Origin: an uncultured Rhodocyclaceae bacterium
GTDB lineage: Bacteria; Pseudomonadota; Gammaproteobacteria; Burkholderiales; Rhodocyclaceae
Direction of reading: 5' to 3'
DNA length: 64,000 nt
Assembly: GCA_907163225.1 (NCBI GenBank)
Contig: OU015322.1
Location: 2,581,001 to 2,645,000, forward strand
The notes under the pieces are model-generated. The model was not told the DNA's origin. It saw only the letters and a list, made by a program, of their open reading frames with translations, and did no database searches. Position 1 is the first letter of the stretch. The number at the start of each line of letters is the position of its first letter. This document shows positions 33,915-42,813 of the stretch, in pieces. A program made the translations under genes and the position numbers.

Positions 33915-36509
33915 TCAGCCGAGCGCGCGGCTGACTACCTCGAACACATCTGGCGACAAACCGGCGTGGTCGCGGATGCTTTCCAGTGCGGCTTTGGCGT
34001 GGCGTTGGCGTTCGCCGTCGAATTTCTTCCAGCGGTCGAAGCTGCGGGCGAGGCGTGAGGCGATTTGCGGGTTTAGCGCGTCGACGGTGCGGACTTGTTC
34101 GGCCAGGTAGGCGTAGCCTTCGGGGCTGTGGAAGTTCGGGAGGTTGCCGCCCAGCGTGCGGAAGACGGCGTAAACCTTGTTCGGCTTGGCGAGGTCGAAG
34201 GCCGGGTGCGCCGTCAGTGCCTTGATGGTAGCCAGCGTGTTCGGGCGGCGGCTGGCTGATTGCACGGCGAACCATTTGTCGACCACCAGCGATTCGTTCT
34301 GCCAGCGCTCGTAGAACTCGGCCAGTGCCGTTTCGCGTTCGGCGCAGTTTTCGGCTTCGACGTTGGCGAGTGCGCCCAAGGCAGCGAACTGGTCGGTCAT
34401 GTTGTCGGCTGTCTTGAATTGCTGGAGGGCCAATTGGCGAGTGGCCGGGGTGTCGAGTTCGAGCAGGTAGCCGAGGCACAGGTTGCGCAGGGCGCGGCGG
34501 CCGGCTTCTTCGCTGCTCGGCGTGTAGGGCTGGGTCGGGGCGAGGGCGGCGTAGATGCCGGTGAGTTCGCCTTCGAGTTGTTCGGCGATGTGTTTGCGCA
34601 GGCCGTTGCGGGCGGCGCGCAGGGCGACTGGGTCGACAACGGCCAGCGCTTCGGCCAGCGTCGATTCGCCGGGCAGGCTGAGGGCTTCGGCGACGAAGGC
34701 TGCACCGCGCTGGGCGTGGTTTTTCAGTAGATGGCGGGCGGCGTCGATGAAGCTGGCCGGCCAGGCCGGGGCCTTGCCGGCGGCAATGGCGGCCGTGGCG
34801 TCGAGGATCAGCGTCGAGGCCAGGCGTTGGCCGGCTTCCCAGGCGTTGAAGGAGTCTGGCTCGTTGGCCAGCAGCAGGGTCAGTTCTTCGGGGCGGTAGG
34901 CAAAATCGAGGATAACCGGGGCCGAGAAGTCGCGGAGTAGCGAAGGGATCGGCTCGGCGGCGATGTTTTCGAAAACGAATTCCTGCTTGTTCTCGGTCAG
35001 CAGCAGGGTTTTCTCGGTGCCGGCGATCAACTGGCCGGCGGTATCGAACAGCGCGACGCGGATGGGGATCAGGTAGGGCTGGGTGTCGCTGGCCAGTGCG
35101 TTGCGCTGCGTGCAGTGCAGCGTGTAGGTTTGCGTTTTTGGCTCAAATTTCCCGTTGACCGCAACATGCGGCGTGCCGGGCTGCTGGTACCAGCGCATGA
35201 ATTGCGTGAAGTCGAAACCGGAGGCGGCGGCCATTGAAGCGACGAAATCTTCACAGGTCACGGCCTGGCCATCGTGGCGGCGGAAATATTCGTCCATGCC
35301 GAGGCGGAAACCGTCGCGGCCGATCAGCGTCTGGATCATGCGGACGACTTCGGCGCCCTTTTCATAGACGGTGGACGTGTAGAAATTGCTGATTTCCATG
35401 TACGACGACGGCCGCACCGGGTGCGCCATCGGGCCGCCATCTTCGGGGAATTGGGATGCCCGTAGGCCGCGCACGTCGCTGATGCGGGCGACGGAAGGAT
35501 CGTGTTCGTCGAAGCCGAATTCCTGGTCGCGGAAGACGGTCAGGCCTTCCTTCAGCGAGAGCTGGAACCAGTCGCGGCAGGTGACGCGGTTGCCGGTCCA
35601 GTTGTGGAAATATTCGTGGGCGACAACGCGGTCGATGTTCTCGAAATCGACGTCGGTGGCCACGTCGCCACGGGCCAGCACGTATTTCGTGCTGAAAATG
35701 TTGAGGCCCTTGTTCTCCATGGCGCCGGCGTTGAAATCGTTAACGGCGACGATCATGTACTGATCGAGGTCGCATTCGAGGCCGAATCGTTCCTCGTCCC
35801 AGCGCATCGATTTTTTCAGCGCGGCCATGGCGTGCGGCGCCTGGTCAAGCTTGCCCGGCTCGACATAAACCTCCAGCTTGACCTCACGGCCGGAGCTGGT
35901 CGTGAAGCGCTCGAACAGGCCGTCCAGCTTGGCGGCGACGACGGCGAACAGGTAACACGGCTTGCGGAAGGGATCGACCCAGCGCGCCCAGTGGCGGCCA
36001 TCGGCCTCATCGCCGGCGGCGTCGAGGTTGCCGTTGCCGAGCAGCACCGGCAGCGCGGCCTTGTCGGCGTGCAGGGTGACGGTGTAGGTCGCCATCACGT
36101 CCGGCCGGTCGAGGAACCAGGTGATGCGGCGGAAACCCTGCGCTTCGCACTGGGTGAAATAGCCGTCGTCGGACTTGAACAGGCCGAGCAGCTTGGTGTT
36201 GTGATCGGGGTCGATGCGGACGACGGTTTCCAGCGTGAAAGCGTCGGGCAGATCAGCGATGGTCAGCGTGCTGGCGGTTTCCGAAAATGGGGCTTTTTTG
36301 CCGTTGACCGCAACACTCAGGGTTTTCAGCTCGTCGCCATCGAGCACCAGCGGCTGGGTCGGTACGGCGGGGTTGCGACGCATGGCCAGCGTGGCGCTGA
36401 CGTTGGTGCCGCCGGCTTCGATGTTGAAGTCGAGATCGACGGTGTCGATCAGGTAGGCGGGGGCGGTGTAGTCTTTGAGATAGACGGTCTGGGGCGTATC
36501 AGTTTTCAT
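33915..36509 (-). CDS. pepN: Aminopeptidase N
   Basis: M1-family zinc aminopeptidase of 864 aa that removes N-terminal residues from peptides in the cytoplasm. The zinc motif is H298-E299-x-x-H302 (VVAHEYFHNWTGN) with the third ligand in the following LKEGLT segment, and GAMENKG forms the substrate-binding loop. The frame could extend to 36590, but the ATG at 36509 gives the PepN-typical start (TVYLKDYTAP). Length matches the Escherichia coli type. Two segments (AVNGKFEPKTQ and AVNGKKAPFSE) coincide with dispersed repeat-like sequences. Confidence 0.95.
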   Translation of the reverse strand: MKTDTPQTVYLKDYTAPAYLIDTVDLDFNIEAGGTNVSATLAMRRNPAVPTQPLVLDGDELKTLSVAVNGKKAPFSETASTLTIADLPDAFTLETVVRIDPDHNTKLLGLFKSDDGYFTQCEAQGFRRITWFLDRPDVMATYTVTLHADKAALPVLLGNGNLDAAGDEADGRHWARWVDPFRKPCYLFAVVAAKLDGLFERFTTSSGREVKLEVYVEPGKLDQAPHAMAALKKSMRWDEERFGLECDLDQYMIVAVNDFNAGAMENKGLNIFSTKYVLARGDVATDVDFENIDRVVAHEYFHNWTGNRVTCRDWFQLSLKEGLTVFRDQEFGFDEHDPSVARISDVRGLRASQFPEDGGPMAHPVRPSSYMEISNFYTSTVYEKGAEVVRMIQTLIGRDGFRLGMDEYFRRHDGQAVTCEDFVASMAAASGFDFTQFMRWYQQPGTPHVAVNGKFEPKTQTYTLHCTQRNALASDTQPYLIPIRVALFDTAGQLIAGTEKTLLLTENKQEFVFENIAAEPIPSLLRDFSAPVILDFAYRPEELTLLLANEPDSFNAWEAGQRLASTLILDATAAIAAGKAPAWPASFIDAARHLLKNHAQRGAAFVAEALSLPGESTLAEALAVVDPVALRAARNGLRKHIAEQLEGELTGIYAALAPTQPYTPSSEEAGRRALRNLCLGYLLELDTPATRQLALQQFKTADNMTDQFAALGALANVEAENCAERETALAEFYERWQNESLVVDKWFAVQSASRRPNTLATIKALTAHPAFDLAKPNKVYAVFRTLGGNLPNFHSPEGYAYLAEQVRTVDALNPQIASRLARSFDRWKKFDGERQRHAKAALESIRDHAGLSPDVFEVVSRALG
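35131..35165 (-). repeat. Dispersed repeat-like sequence in pepN (1)
   Basis: Minus strand: GTTGCGGTCAACGGGAAATT then TGAGCCAAAAACGCA, in frame within pepN. It shares the core and the CCAAAA tail with the clear copies. Confidence 0.5.
36281..36314 (-). repeat. Dispersed repeat-like sequence in pepN (2)
   Basis: Minus strand: GTTGCGGTCAACGGCAAAAA then AGCCCCATTTTCGG, in frame near the pepN N-terminus. Confidence 0.5.
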
Positions 36510-36615
36510 TTTTTGACGGGCAGCTGGGGAAGCCGTCGATGATACGTCAAACTGGATCAGCAGGTTTCCCCGCGCCGGTCGGTCAGGCACGGGGAGACCT
36601 GCTGATCAAACCTTG

Positions 36616-37095
36616 TCAGTCGTGACCATGGCCATGGCCGCGACCGCGACCACGGCCCCGTTCTTCCTCACGATAGTCGCGGCGGTCGTAGCCGCGGTCA
36701 TCGTCACGGTAGCCGTCCCGATAGCCCTCGCGATAGCTATCCCGGCCATAGTCCCGGCGGTGGCTGTGGCGCTCCTGGTAGCGCGGAGCGTATTCCTGTT
36801 GATACCAGTCGTCCTGCACGAAATAGACACGTTCGCCACAAGCGCGGTAGCGATGGCAGTGCTTGCCCCAGTGCCGGGCATGGCCGGGTGGAACGCGCAG
36901 ATAAAGCGGCGGGCGGCTGACCGGGGCGCGATGGATCATCATGGGTTGCGGAAAGAGCAGCGGCGGGGGCGGGAAGCCGCCGATGTCGAGCCGGCCGTAG
37001 AAGCCCGGCTGGCCGATATTGATGGAGACCTGGGCGGCCGCCGGGGTGCTCAATGCTGCTGCGGCAATCGTTACCGCGATGAGAAGACGTTTCAT
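36616..37095 (-). CDS. Secreted Arg/His-rich protein, function unknown
   Basis: A 159-aa exported protein: signal peptide 1-22 (cleavage after AAA), an N-terminal segment VSINIGQPGFYGRLDIGGFPPP seen in small secreted betaproteobacterial proteins, a middle part with two cysteines (CHRYRACG), and a highly charged tail of YRDGYRDDDR-type repeats ending RGRGHGHGHD, which may bind metal or polyanions. The frame extends far upstream across the next gene, but AAGGAA before the ATG at 37095 sets the start. There is no recognised function. Confidence 0.75.
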   Translation of the reverse strand: MKRLLIAVTIAAAALSTPAAAQVSINIGQPGFYGRLDIGGFPPPPLLFPQPMMIHRAPVSRPPLYLRVPPGHARHWGKHCHRYRACGERVYFVQDDWYQQEYAPRYQERHSHRRDYGRDSYREGYRDGYRDDDRGYDRRDYREEERGRGRGRGHGHGHD

Positions 37096-37205
37096 GTCAG
37101 CAATTTCCTTGATCAGTAGTGCCCGAATAACGTGCCGTGTCGGCGCTGCGATGACATTCTGGCGTGAAACAAATTGTAAGTCTGAGGGGCAGTGTAGCGG
37201 ATGCG

Positions 37206-37829
37206 TTAGCGACGTCGCCAAACCTGCCAGCGTTCGCGGCCGGCAAATACCGGGATCGAATCGCTGACTGCGGCGTCGTCGATGGGCTCGAAATTGGCAG
37301 CCAGCAAGGCATCGAGCTCTGCCGGCTGGATACCGAATGGCGGGCCTTTGGGCTGCTCGCAGAGGAAGAAATAGCCGGCGAGAAGGCCGCCGGGCGGCAG
37401 CAGCTCGGCGACGCGTCGGCCCCAGTCGGCCCACAGCTTGCGCGGCAGGGCGCAGAGGAAGGCGCGTTCGTAAATCAGGGCGATGGGCCGGGCTGGCGCG
37501 AAGGTAAAAAAGTCGGCGCAAACGAGGTCGACCGGGGCCTTGCCCAGAACCGCGCGGGCTGCTTCGATGGCCTGCGGCGAGAAGTCGAGCGCCGTCACCG
37601 GCCAGCCCAGTTCGGCCAGGTGAGCGGCTTCCCAGGCGCTGCCGCAGCCGGGAATCAAGGTGTTTAGCGGCGCGGGCTGGCGGGCGATGAAATCGGCAAA
37701 GGCGGCCGGCACCTTGCCGGCGTCCCACGGCGTAAGCCCTTCGCCGAAGCGCTTGCACCAGAAGTCGGGATGTTCCGGCCGCTGGTCATCCGGCTTGATC
37801 TGGGTTGGGGAGGCGGTTTGGTCGCTCAT
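37206..37829 (-). CDS. TPMT-family SAM-dependent methyltransferase
   Basis: A 207-aa class I methyltransferase. [18 protein letters not shown] at the N-terminus and [18 protein letters not shown] (motif I) resemble the thiopurine S-methyltransferase superfamily, whose bacterial members methylate thiols, halides or metalloids. The frame is open to 37940, but the ATG at 37829 begins the family-like sequence. It is divergent from hemC across 42 bp. The substrate is not deducible. Confidence 0.83.
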   Translation of the reverse strand: MSDQTASPTQIKPDDQRPEHPDFWCKRFGEGLTPWDAGKVPAAFADFIARQPAPLNTLIPGCGSAWEAAHLAELGWPVTALDFSPQAIEAARAVLGKAPVDLVCADFFTFAPARPIALIYERAFLCALPRKLWADWGRRVAELLPPGGLLAGYFFLCEQPKGPPFGIQPAELDALLAANFEPIDDAAVSDSIPVFAGRERWQVWRRR

Positions 37830-37871
37830 GCTAAGATTGCTGCCTTCGAAACCCTTGCTGCGTGCCGCGCC

Positions 37872-38807
37872 ATGTCCGCTCCTTCCAAGATTGTTATTGC
37901 CTCCCGTGAATCCCGCCTCGCCATGTGGCAGGCCGTGCATGTTCAGGGTCGTCTGGCCAGTTTAAATCCCGGTTCGGAGGTTGTCATTCTCGGCATGACC
38001 ACCAAGGGCGACCAGATACTCGACCGGCCGCTCGCCGAAATTGGCGGCAAGGGCCTGTTCATCAAGGAACTAGAAGTTGCGATGGAGGAGGGCCGCGCCC
38101 ACCTCGCCGTGCATTCGATGAAGGATGTGCCGATGGTGATGCCGGAAGGCTTCGTGCTGGCTGCCATTTCGGCCCGCGAAAATCCGCGCGATGCTTTCAT
38201 TTCGAACAAGTACAACGGGCTGGATGACCTGCCGGCCGGCGCCATCGTCGGCACTTCCAGCCTGCGCCGCGAATCCATCCTGCGCGCCAAATATCCGCAG
38301 CTCGTCATCAAAAGCTTGCGCGGCAATCTCGACACCCGCCTGAAGAAACTCGACGCCGGCGAGTACGACGCGATCATCCTCGCGGCCGCCGGTCTGATCC
38401 GCCTCGGCATGGAAAATCGCATCAAATCCGTGTTGACCGCAGAACAGTCGTTGCCGGCCCCCGGCCAGGGCGCGCTTGGGATCGAACTGATCGATGGCGC
38501 CGCCGACATGGTCGATGTCGTCGCCCCGCTCAATGATCCGGAAACGGCTCACTGCGTCAAAGCCGAACGCGCCTTCTCGCGCGCTCTTGGCGGCAGCTGC
38601 CAGGTGCCGCTCGGTGGCTACGCGATCATCGACAACGGCCAGCTCTGGCTGCGCGGTTTTGTCGCGACGGCCGATGGCAAGGAAGTCGTCAGCGCCGAAC
38701 TGCGCGGCAATCCAGCCGACGACGAAGCACTCGGCCGCCAGCTCGCCGAGACGCTGCGCGCCCAGGGCGCCGACGCCATCCTCGCCAAGCTGGCCTGCCA
38801 CGCCTAG
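37872..38807 (+). CDS. hemC: Porphobilinogen deaminase (hydroxymethylbilane synthase)
   Basis: Polymerises four porphobilinogens into hydroxymethylbilane. 311 aa, with the dipyrromethane-cofactor cysteine C243 in [13 protein letters not shown] and the active-site segments [15 protein letters not shown] and [16 protein letters not shown]. The ATG at 37872 matches the family N-terminus; the upstream part of the frame is antisense to the methyltransferase gene. It leads the hemC-hemD-hemX-hemY unit, with the hemD start 5 bp after its stop. Confidence 0.96.
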   Translation: MSAPSKIVIASRESRLAMWQAVHVQGRLASLNPGSEVVILGMTTKGDQILDRPLAEIGGKGLFIKELEVAMEEGRAHLAVHSMKDVPMVMPEGFVLAAISARENPRDAFISNKYNGLDDLPAGAIVGTSSLRRESILRAKYPQLVIKSLRGNLDTRLKKLDAGEYDAIILAAAGLIRLGMENRIKSVLTAEQSLPAPGQGALGIELIDGAADMVDVVAPLNDPETAHCVKAERAFSRALGGSCQVPLGGYAIIDNGQLWLRGFVATADGKEVVSAELRGNPADDEALGRQLAETLRAQGADAILAKLACHA

Positions 38808-38811
38808 GGCC

Positions 38812-39594
38812 ATGGCTTCTGGCGGCCCGCTCGCCGGCCGAACCATCGTCGTCACTCGGCCGCAGGCGCAGGCAGCGCCGCTGGCCGAGGCGATCATCGC
38901 CGCTGGCGGCACGCCGCTGATTTTCCCGCTACTCGAAATATCGCCGGCCACCGACCCGCAGCCGCTGGCCGAAGCCGCAGGCCGGCTGGCTGAATATTCG
39001 CTGGCGGTCTTCATCAGCCCGAACGCTGTCGAGCATGCGCTGCCAGCCCTGCTGGCTCAGCGAGCCTGGCCCGAATCCCTGATCCCCGCCGCTGTCGGCC
39101 AGGGCACCGTCAAACTGCTGGCCGAGCGCGGCATCCACGGCTGCATCGCGCCGACCGAGCGCTTTGATTCCGAAGCACTGCTCGAATTGCCGGAACTCGC
39201 GGCCGATCGCGTCAACGCCCGGCGCGTCGCCATCTTTCGCGGCGACAGCGGTCGCGAACTGCTGGCCGATACCCTGCGCGAACGCGGCGCAACGGTTGAT
39301 TGCATCACCTGCTACCGGCGTTCCGGGCCCTCTCACGGGCTGGCGCCACTGATCTCGGCCTGGCGGGCCGGGCGGCTTGACGCACTGACCGTGTCGAGCA
39401 GCGAAGGTCTACGCTATCTGGTCGATCAGCTCGATCCGGAGGGCCGCACCTTCCTGCAGAAAACGCCGCTCTTCGTCCCGCATGCCCGTATCGCCGAAAA
39501 TGCGCGGGTGGCAGGCTTAAGCAAGATTCTCCTCACCGCAGCGGCAGATGCTGGCATTCTTGCCGGCTTAGTTGCTTATAATTGGACGGCATGA
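38812..39594 (+). CDS. hemD: Uroporphyrinogen-III synthase
   Basis: Cyclises hydroxymethylbilane with inversion of ring D. 260 aa, a poorly conserved family, recognisable by RTIVVTRPQAQAAPLAEAI, LAVFISPNAVEHAL and LDALTVSSSEGLRYL. The frame extends upstream within hemC in another frame; the ATG at 38812 is 5 bp after hemC. Its stop overlaps the hemX ATG by 4 bp. Function is supported as much by position as by sequence. Confidence 0.92.
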   Translation: MASGGPLAGRTIVVTRPQAQAAPLAEAIIAAGGTPLIFPLLEISPATDPQPLAEAAGRLAEYSLAVFISPNAVEHALPALLAQRAWPESLIPAAVGQGTVKLLAERGIHGCIAPTERFDSEALLELPELAADRVNARRVAIFRGDSGRELLADTLRERGATVDCITCYRRSGPSHGLAPLISAWRAGRLDALTVSSSEGLRYLVDQLDPEGRTFLQKTPLFVPHARIAENARVAGLSKILLTAAADAGILAGLVAYNWTA

Positions 39595-40631
39595 TGCCCG
39601 AAAACGATAACCCCTCCCCCGCGAACATGACCTACATCCCGGCGCCGCGCGCCAAACGGCAAGGGCCGTGGCTGATCGTGGCGATTGCCGCACTGGCGCT
39701 GGCCGGCTGGCAGTGGTTCGAGACTCGCCAGAAGCTGCTGGATACGCAGCAGGAAGTCAGCCGCAAGCTGGCTGATTTCGATACCGGCAGCAAGGAAGAC
39801 CGCGGCGCCCAGAAGCAGACGCGTGAGCAGATCGACGCCCTGCAAACACGGCTCGGTGCGCTCGACGGCAAGCTGGCTGAATTCCAGGCCCAGTCGGCCA
39901 CGCTGCAGTCTCTGGTGCAGGACATCGCACGCAGCCGCGAAGAATTCGCCTTGCTCGAAGTGGAGCAGGCCGTGACGCTGGCCGGCCAGCAACTGCAACT
40001 GGCCGGCAATGTGCCGGTCGCCGTGCTCGCCTTGCAGTCCGCCGATGCCCAACTCGCCCGGCTGGATCAACCGCAATACCTGCCATTGCGCAAGGCCGTC
40101 GCCAAGGATCTGGCTTGCCTCACCGCCTTGCCCTTTGTCGATACGCCGGGCCTCAGCCTGCGTCTGGAGCAGATCATTCTCGGCATCGACAAGCTGCCGC
40201 TGGCATCCTACGGTCGACCGGAAAAAACGGCTGAAAATGAAAAAGCGCCAGCGGCGTTGTCGTGGTGGCAACAGACCAGCAGCGCCATCTGGCAGGAGCT
40301 GAAGGGGCTGGTTCGCATCCAGCGTCTTGACCGTGAAGATTCCGCCCTGCTCGCCCCCGGCCAGGGCTATTTTCTCCGTGAAAATCTCAAGCTGCGCCTG
40401 CTCAATGCCCGCCTCTCGCTCTTCTCGCGCGATCAATCGACCTTCCGCAATGAATTGAAGGTGTCGCAGGATTTGCTGGCCCGCCACTTCGAGGCCAACG
40501 ACAAGGCGGTGCAGGCTGCCCAAGCAACGCTGAGCCAGATGACGGCGACTGAGATCAACGTCGAGTTGCCGACGCTGGGTGACAGTCAGGCCGCGTTGCG
40601 CAGCTTGCGCCAAGGCAAGGAAAAGCGGTGA
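39591..40631 (+). CDS. hemX: HemX, membrane-anchored uroporphyrinogen-III C-methyltransferase-like protein
   Basis: A 346-aa inner-membrane protein with one N-terminal transmembrane helix (about 25-42) and a long coiled-coil-prone periplasmic domain. Despite the historical name, the HemX family lacks the methyltransferase fold. The ATG at 39591 overlaps the hemD stop, and the stop overlaps the hemY GTG (GTGA). Residues about 206-218 (SYGRPEKTAENEK) are encoded by a complete dispersed-repeat copy and look like a linker. Confidence 0.88.
   Translation: MMPENDNPSPANMTYIPAPRAKRQGPWLIVAIAALALAGWQWFETRQKLLDTQQEVSRKLADFDTGSKEDRGAQKQTREQIDALQTRLGALDGKLAEFQAQSATLQSLVQDIARSREEFALLEVEQAVTLAGQQLQLAGNVPVAVLALQSADAQLARLDQPQYLPLRKAVAKDLACLTALPFVDTPGLSLRLEQIILGIDKLPLASYGRPEKTAENEKAPAALSWWQQTSSAIWQELKGLVRIQRLDREDSALLAPGQGYFLRENLKLRLLNARLSLFSRDQSTFRNELKVSQDLLARHFEANDKAVQAAQATLSQMTATEINVELPTLGDSQAALRSLRQGKEKR
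40207..40244 (+). repeat. Dispersed GGTCRACCGG repeat, copy in hemX
   Basis: CTACGGTCGACCGGAAAAAA then CGGCTGAAAATGAAAAA, in frame in hemX. It has the perfect palindromic core CGGTCGACCG and is nearly identical to the intergenic copies before cysT and after prfA. Confidence 0.8.
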
Positions 40632-41809
40632 GGAGCCTGTTCTGGATTCTCGCCCTGTGCGGACTGGCCGTCGCCGTCGCGCTTGGCGCTCGCCTCAACA
40701 ACGGCTACGTGCTGCTCGTCTTCCCGCCCTGGCGGGCCGAGGTTTCGCTCAATCTCTTCATCGTCGCGCTGCTCGGGCTTGTTTTTGCACTCTATGCGGC
40801 CATGCGGGCGTTGTCGGTGACCTTTGGCCTGCCCAAGCGGGTGCGTCAGTACCGCAGCCAACGGCAGCGTGACAATGCCGGGCAGGTTTTTCAGGACGCG
40901 GTTCGTCTGCTCTTTGAAGGCCGTTTCGGCCAGGCCTTGAAAAAGGCCACCGAAGCCCATGGCGCCGGTACGGCCCCCGGTCTGTCTGCCTTGATCGCAG
41001 CGCGTGCCGCCCAGCGCATGCGCGAGCCGGAGAAGCAGCAATACTGGCTGGAACACGCCAAGACCGACGACCCGCGAACCGAAGCGGCAACGCTGATGCT
41101 GGATGCCGAAATGGCCAACGAGGCGCGTCGTTTTGACGAGGCGCTGGCCGCCCTCGAAAAACTGCAGGGCAAGCAGGGCCGGCATATTGCCGCGCTACGT
41201 CTTGAATTGCGCGCCCGGCAGGGCTTGGGCGACTGGGACGGCGTGCTCAAACTGGCCCGGCAGCTCGTCAAACGTGACGCGTTACCGCTTGAAGTCGTCA
41301 GCGAAGTCCGCACCCAGGCGCATCTCGGCAACATTGCCAAGCGGGTCGCAGACGAAGGCAAGCTGACCAGCTATTTACGCGCCGTGCCGGAGGACGAACG
41401 CGGTCGTCGCGTTGTGCTGGCTGCAGCCAAAGCGTTGTTTGCTCAGGGTGGCGAGGCCGAGGCGCAGAAGTTGATTGAGGCGGTGCTGGACGCCAAGAAC
41501 GGTGAATGGCAGCCTGATCTGGTTGCCATTTATGGCCGCTTGAGCGGCGGCGACCAGACGGCGCGTATCGCCAAGGCTGAGGCCTGGCTGCGCGGGCATC
41601 CGGATGACGCCCGCCTGCTCAAGGCACTGGGCCGCATGTGCCAGCGCCAGCGGTTGTGGGGCAAGGCGCAGAGCTATCTGGAGGCGTCGTTGGCGGTTGA
41701 GCCAACGCAGCAGGCGCATCTCGAACTGGCGCGCCTGTTCGATCATCTGGCGCGCCCGGAAGACGCCAACAAACACTACCGGGCCAGCGCCCTGCTCGAC
41801 GTCCGCTAA
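40628..41809 (+). CDS. hemY: HemY, TPR-containing membrane protein of the haem operon
   Basis: A 393-aa protein with two N-terminal transmembrane helices (about 3-22 and 40-62) followed by tetratricopeptide-like helical repeats. The GTG at 40628 overlaps the hemX stop by 4 bp. The proteobacterial HemY family is of uncertain function and is distinct from the Gram-positive protoporphyrinogen oxidase of the same name. It is the last gene of the hemCDXY unit, convergent with hemF. Confidence 0.9.
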   Translation: MRSLFWILALCGLAVAVALGARLNNGYVLLVFPPWRAEVSLNLFIVALLGLVFALYAAMRALSVTFGLPKRVRQYRSQRQRDNAGQVFQDAVRLLFEGRFGQALKKATEAHGAGTAPGLSALIAARAAQRMREPEKQQYWLEHAKTDDPRTEAATLMLDAEMANEARRFDEALAALEKLQGKQGRHIAALRLELRARQGLGDWDGVLKLARQLVKRDALPLEVVSEVRTQAHLGNIAKRVADEGKLTSYLRAVPEDERGRRVVLAAAKALFAQGGEAEAQKLIEAVLDAKNGEWQPDLVAIYGRLSGGDQTARIAKAEAWLRGHPDDARLLKALGRMCQRQRLWGKAQSYLEASLAVEPTQQAHLELARLFDHLARPEDANKHYRASALLDVR

Positions 41810-41837
41810 GCGCCGCTGCCGCCTCGGCTTGTCGCGA

Positions 41838-42734
41838 TCAGGCCCAGTCTTGCGGCTTGAGAAAGACGTCGTAGAGCTCGGCTTCCGGCGTGCCGGCTTC
41901 CGGTTGCCAGTCGTAGCGCCATTTGACGATAGGCGGCATCGACATCAGGATTGATTCGGTGCGGCCGCCTGATTGCAGGCCGAACAGCGTGCCGCGGTCC
42001 CAGACCAGATTGAATTCGACGTAACGACCCCGGCGGTAGGCCTGGAAATCGCGCTCGCGCTCGCCGTAGGGTACATCGCGGCGCTTGGCTAATAACGGCA
42101 GGTAGGCTTTGGTGAACGCGTTGCCGACGGATTGCGTCAAGGCAAAGCAGCGTTCGAAGCCACCTTCGTTCAGGTCATCGAAGAAGACGCCGCCGACGCC
42201 GCGGGGCTCGTTGCGGTGCTTGAGGAAAAAGTACTCGTCGCACCAGTGTTTGTATTTCGGATAAACCTCGGCGCCAAAGGGCGTCAGGGCGTCCTTGCAG
42301 GTCTGGTGAAAATGGGCGGCATCTTCGCGTTGACCGTAGTAAGGCGTCAGATCCATGCCCCCGCCAAACCAGAACACGTCTTCTTCGCCCGGCTGGCTGG
42401 CGACAAAGCAGCGCACGTTCATGTGTGCTGTCGGGCAGTAGGGGTTGCGCGGATGGAGCACGAGCGAAACGCCCATCGCTTCCCAGGCGCGGCCGGCGAG
42501 GTGGGGGCGGACGGCAGTGGCCGAAGCGGGCAGGGATTTGCCGGTGACGTGCGAGAAATTGACGCCGCCCCGCTCGAAGAAATTGCCTTCCTCAATCAGC
42601 CGCGAAATGCCACCACCGCCTTCCGGACGATCCCAGCTGTCGGTGCGGAAAGGCTGGCCGTCGAAGGCTTCAAGTTCGGCCACGATGCGGCCTTGCAGTC
42701 CAGTAAAAAAATCCTTGAGGCGGGTGCTGTCCAT
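41838..42734 (-). CDS. hemF: Oxygen-dependent coproporphyrinogen-III oxidase
   Basis: Aerobic decarboxylation of coproporphyrinogen III to protoporphyrinogen IX. 298 aa of normal length with [17 protein letters not shown] and [22 protein letters not shown], the highly conserved family blocks. It is the last gene of the long minus-strand series, 79 bp after purD and behind the purD terminator, and faces hemY. An oxygen-dependent enzyme indicates at least facultatively aerobic growth. Confidence 0.96.
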   Translation of the reverse strand: MDSTRLKDFFTGLQGRIVAELEAFDGQPFRTDSWDRPEGGGGISRLIEEGNFFERGGVNFSHVTGKSLPASATAVRPHLAGRAWEAMGVSLVLHPRNPYCPTAHMNVRCFVASQPGEEDVFWFGGGMDLTPYYGQREDAAHFHQTCKDALTPFGAEVYPKYKHWCDEYFFLKHRNEPRGVGGVFFDDLNEGGFERCFALTQSVGNAFTKAYLPLLAKRRDVPYGERERDFQAYRRGRYVEFNLVWDRGTLFGLQSGGRTESILMSMPPIVKWRYDWQPEAGTPEAELYDVFLKPQDWA

Positions 42735-42751
42735 CGTTGTCTCCGTCGGGG

Positions 42752-42792
42752 TAAAAAAACGGGCGGCTCATTGTGGCAAATGAGCCGCCCGT
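42752..42792 (-). terminator. Terminator of purD
   Basis: Perfect 14-bp stem (ACGGGCGGCTCATT and complement) with a 6-base loop. On the minus strand it ends in a run of seven T. Confidence 0.92.
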
Positions 42793-42813
42793 TGTTATTG
42801 ATGTTTGTTCTGC

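Noticed and set aside
37096-37758. N-terminal extension of the Arg/His-rich protein across the methyltransferase gene
   Set aside because: It overlaps a well-supported gene in another frame. A signal peptide and Shine-Dalgarno mark the real start at 37095.
38423-38446. Repeat-like sequence in hemC (complement TCTGCGGTCAACACGG)
   Set aside because: It encodes the strongly conserved SVLTAEQ region of HemC and lacks the A-tract, so similarity is probably coincidental. The argH (29155) and grxD (25536) matches were set aside for the same reason.
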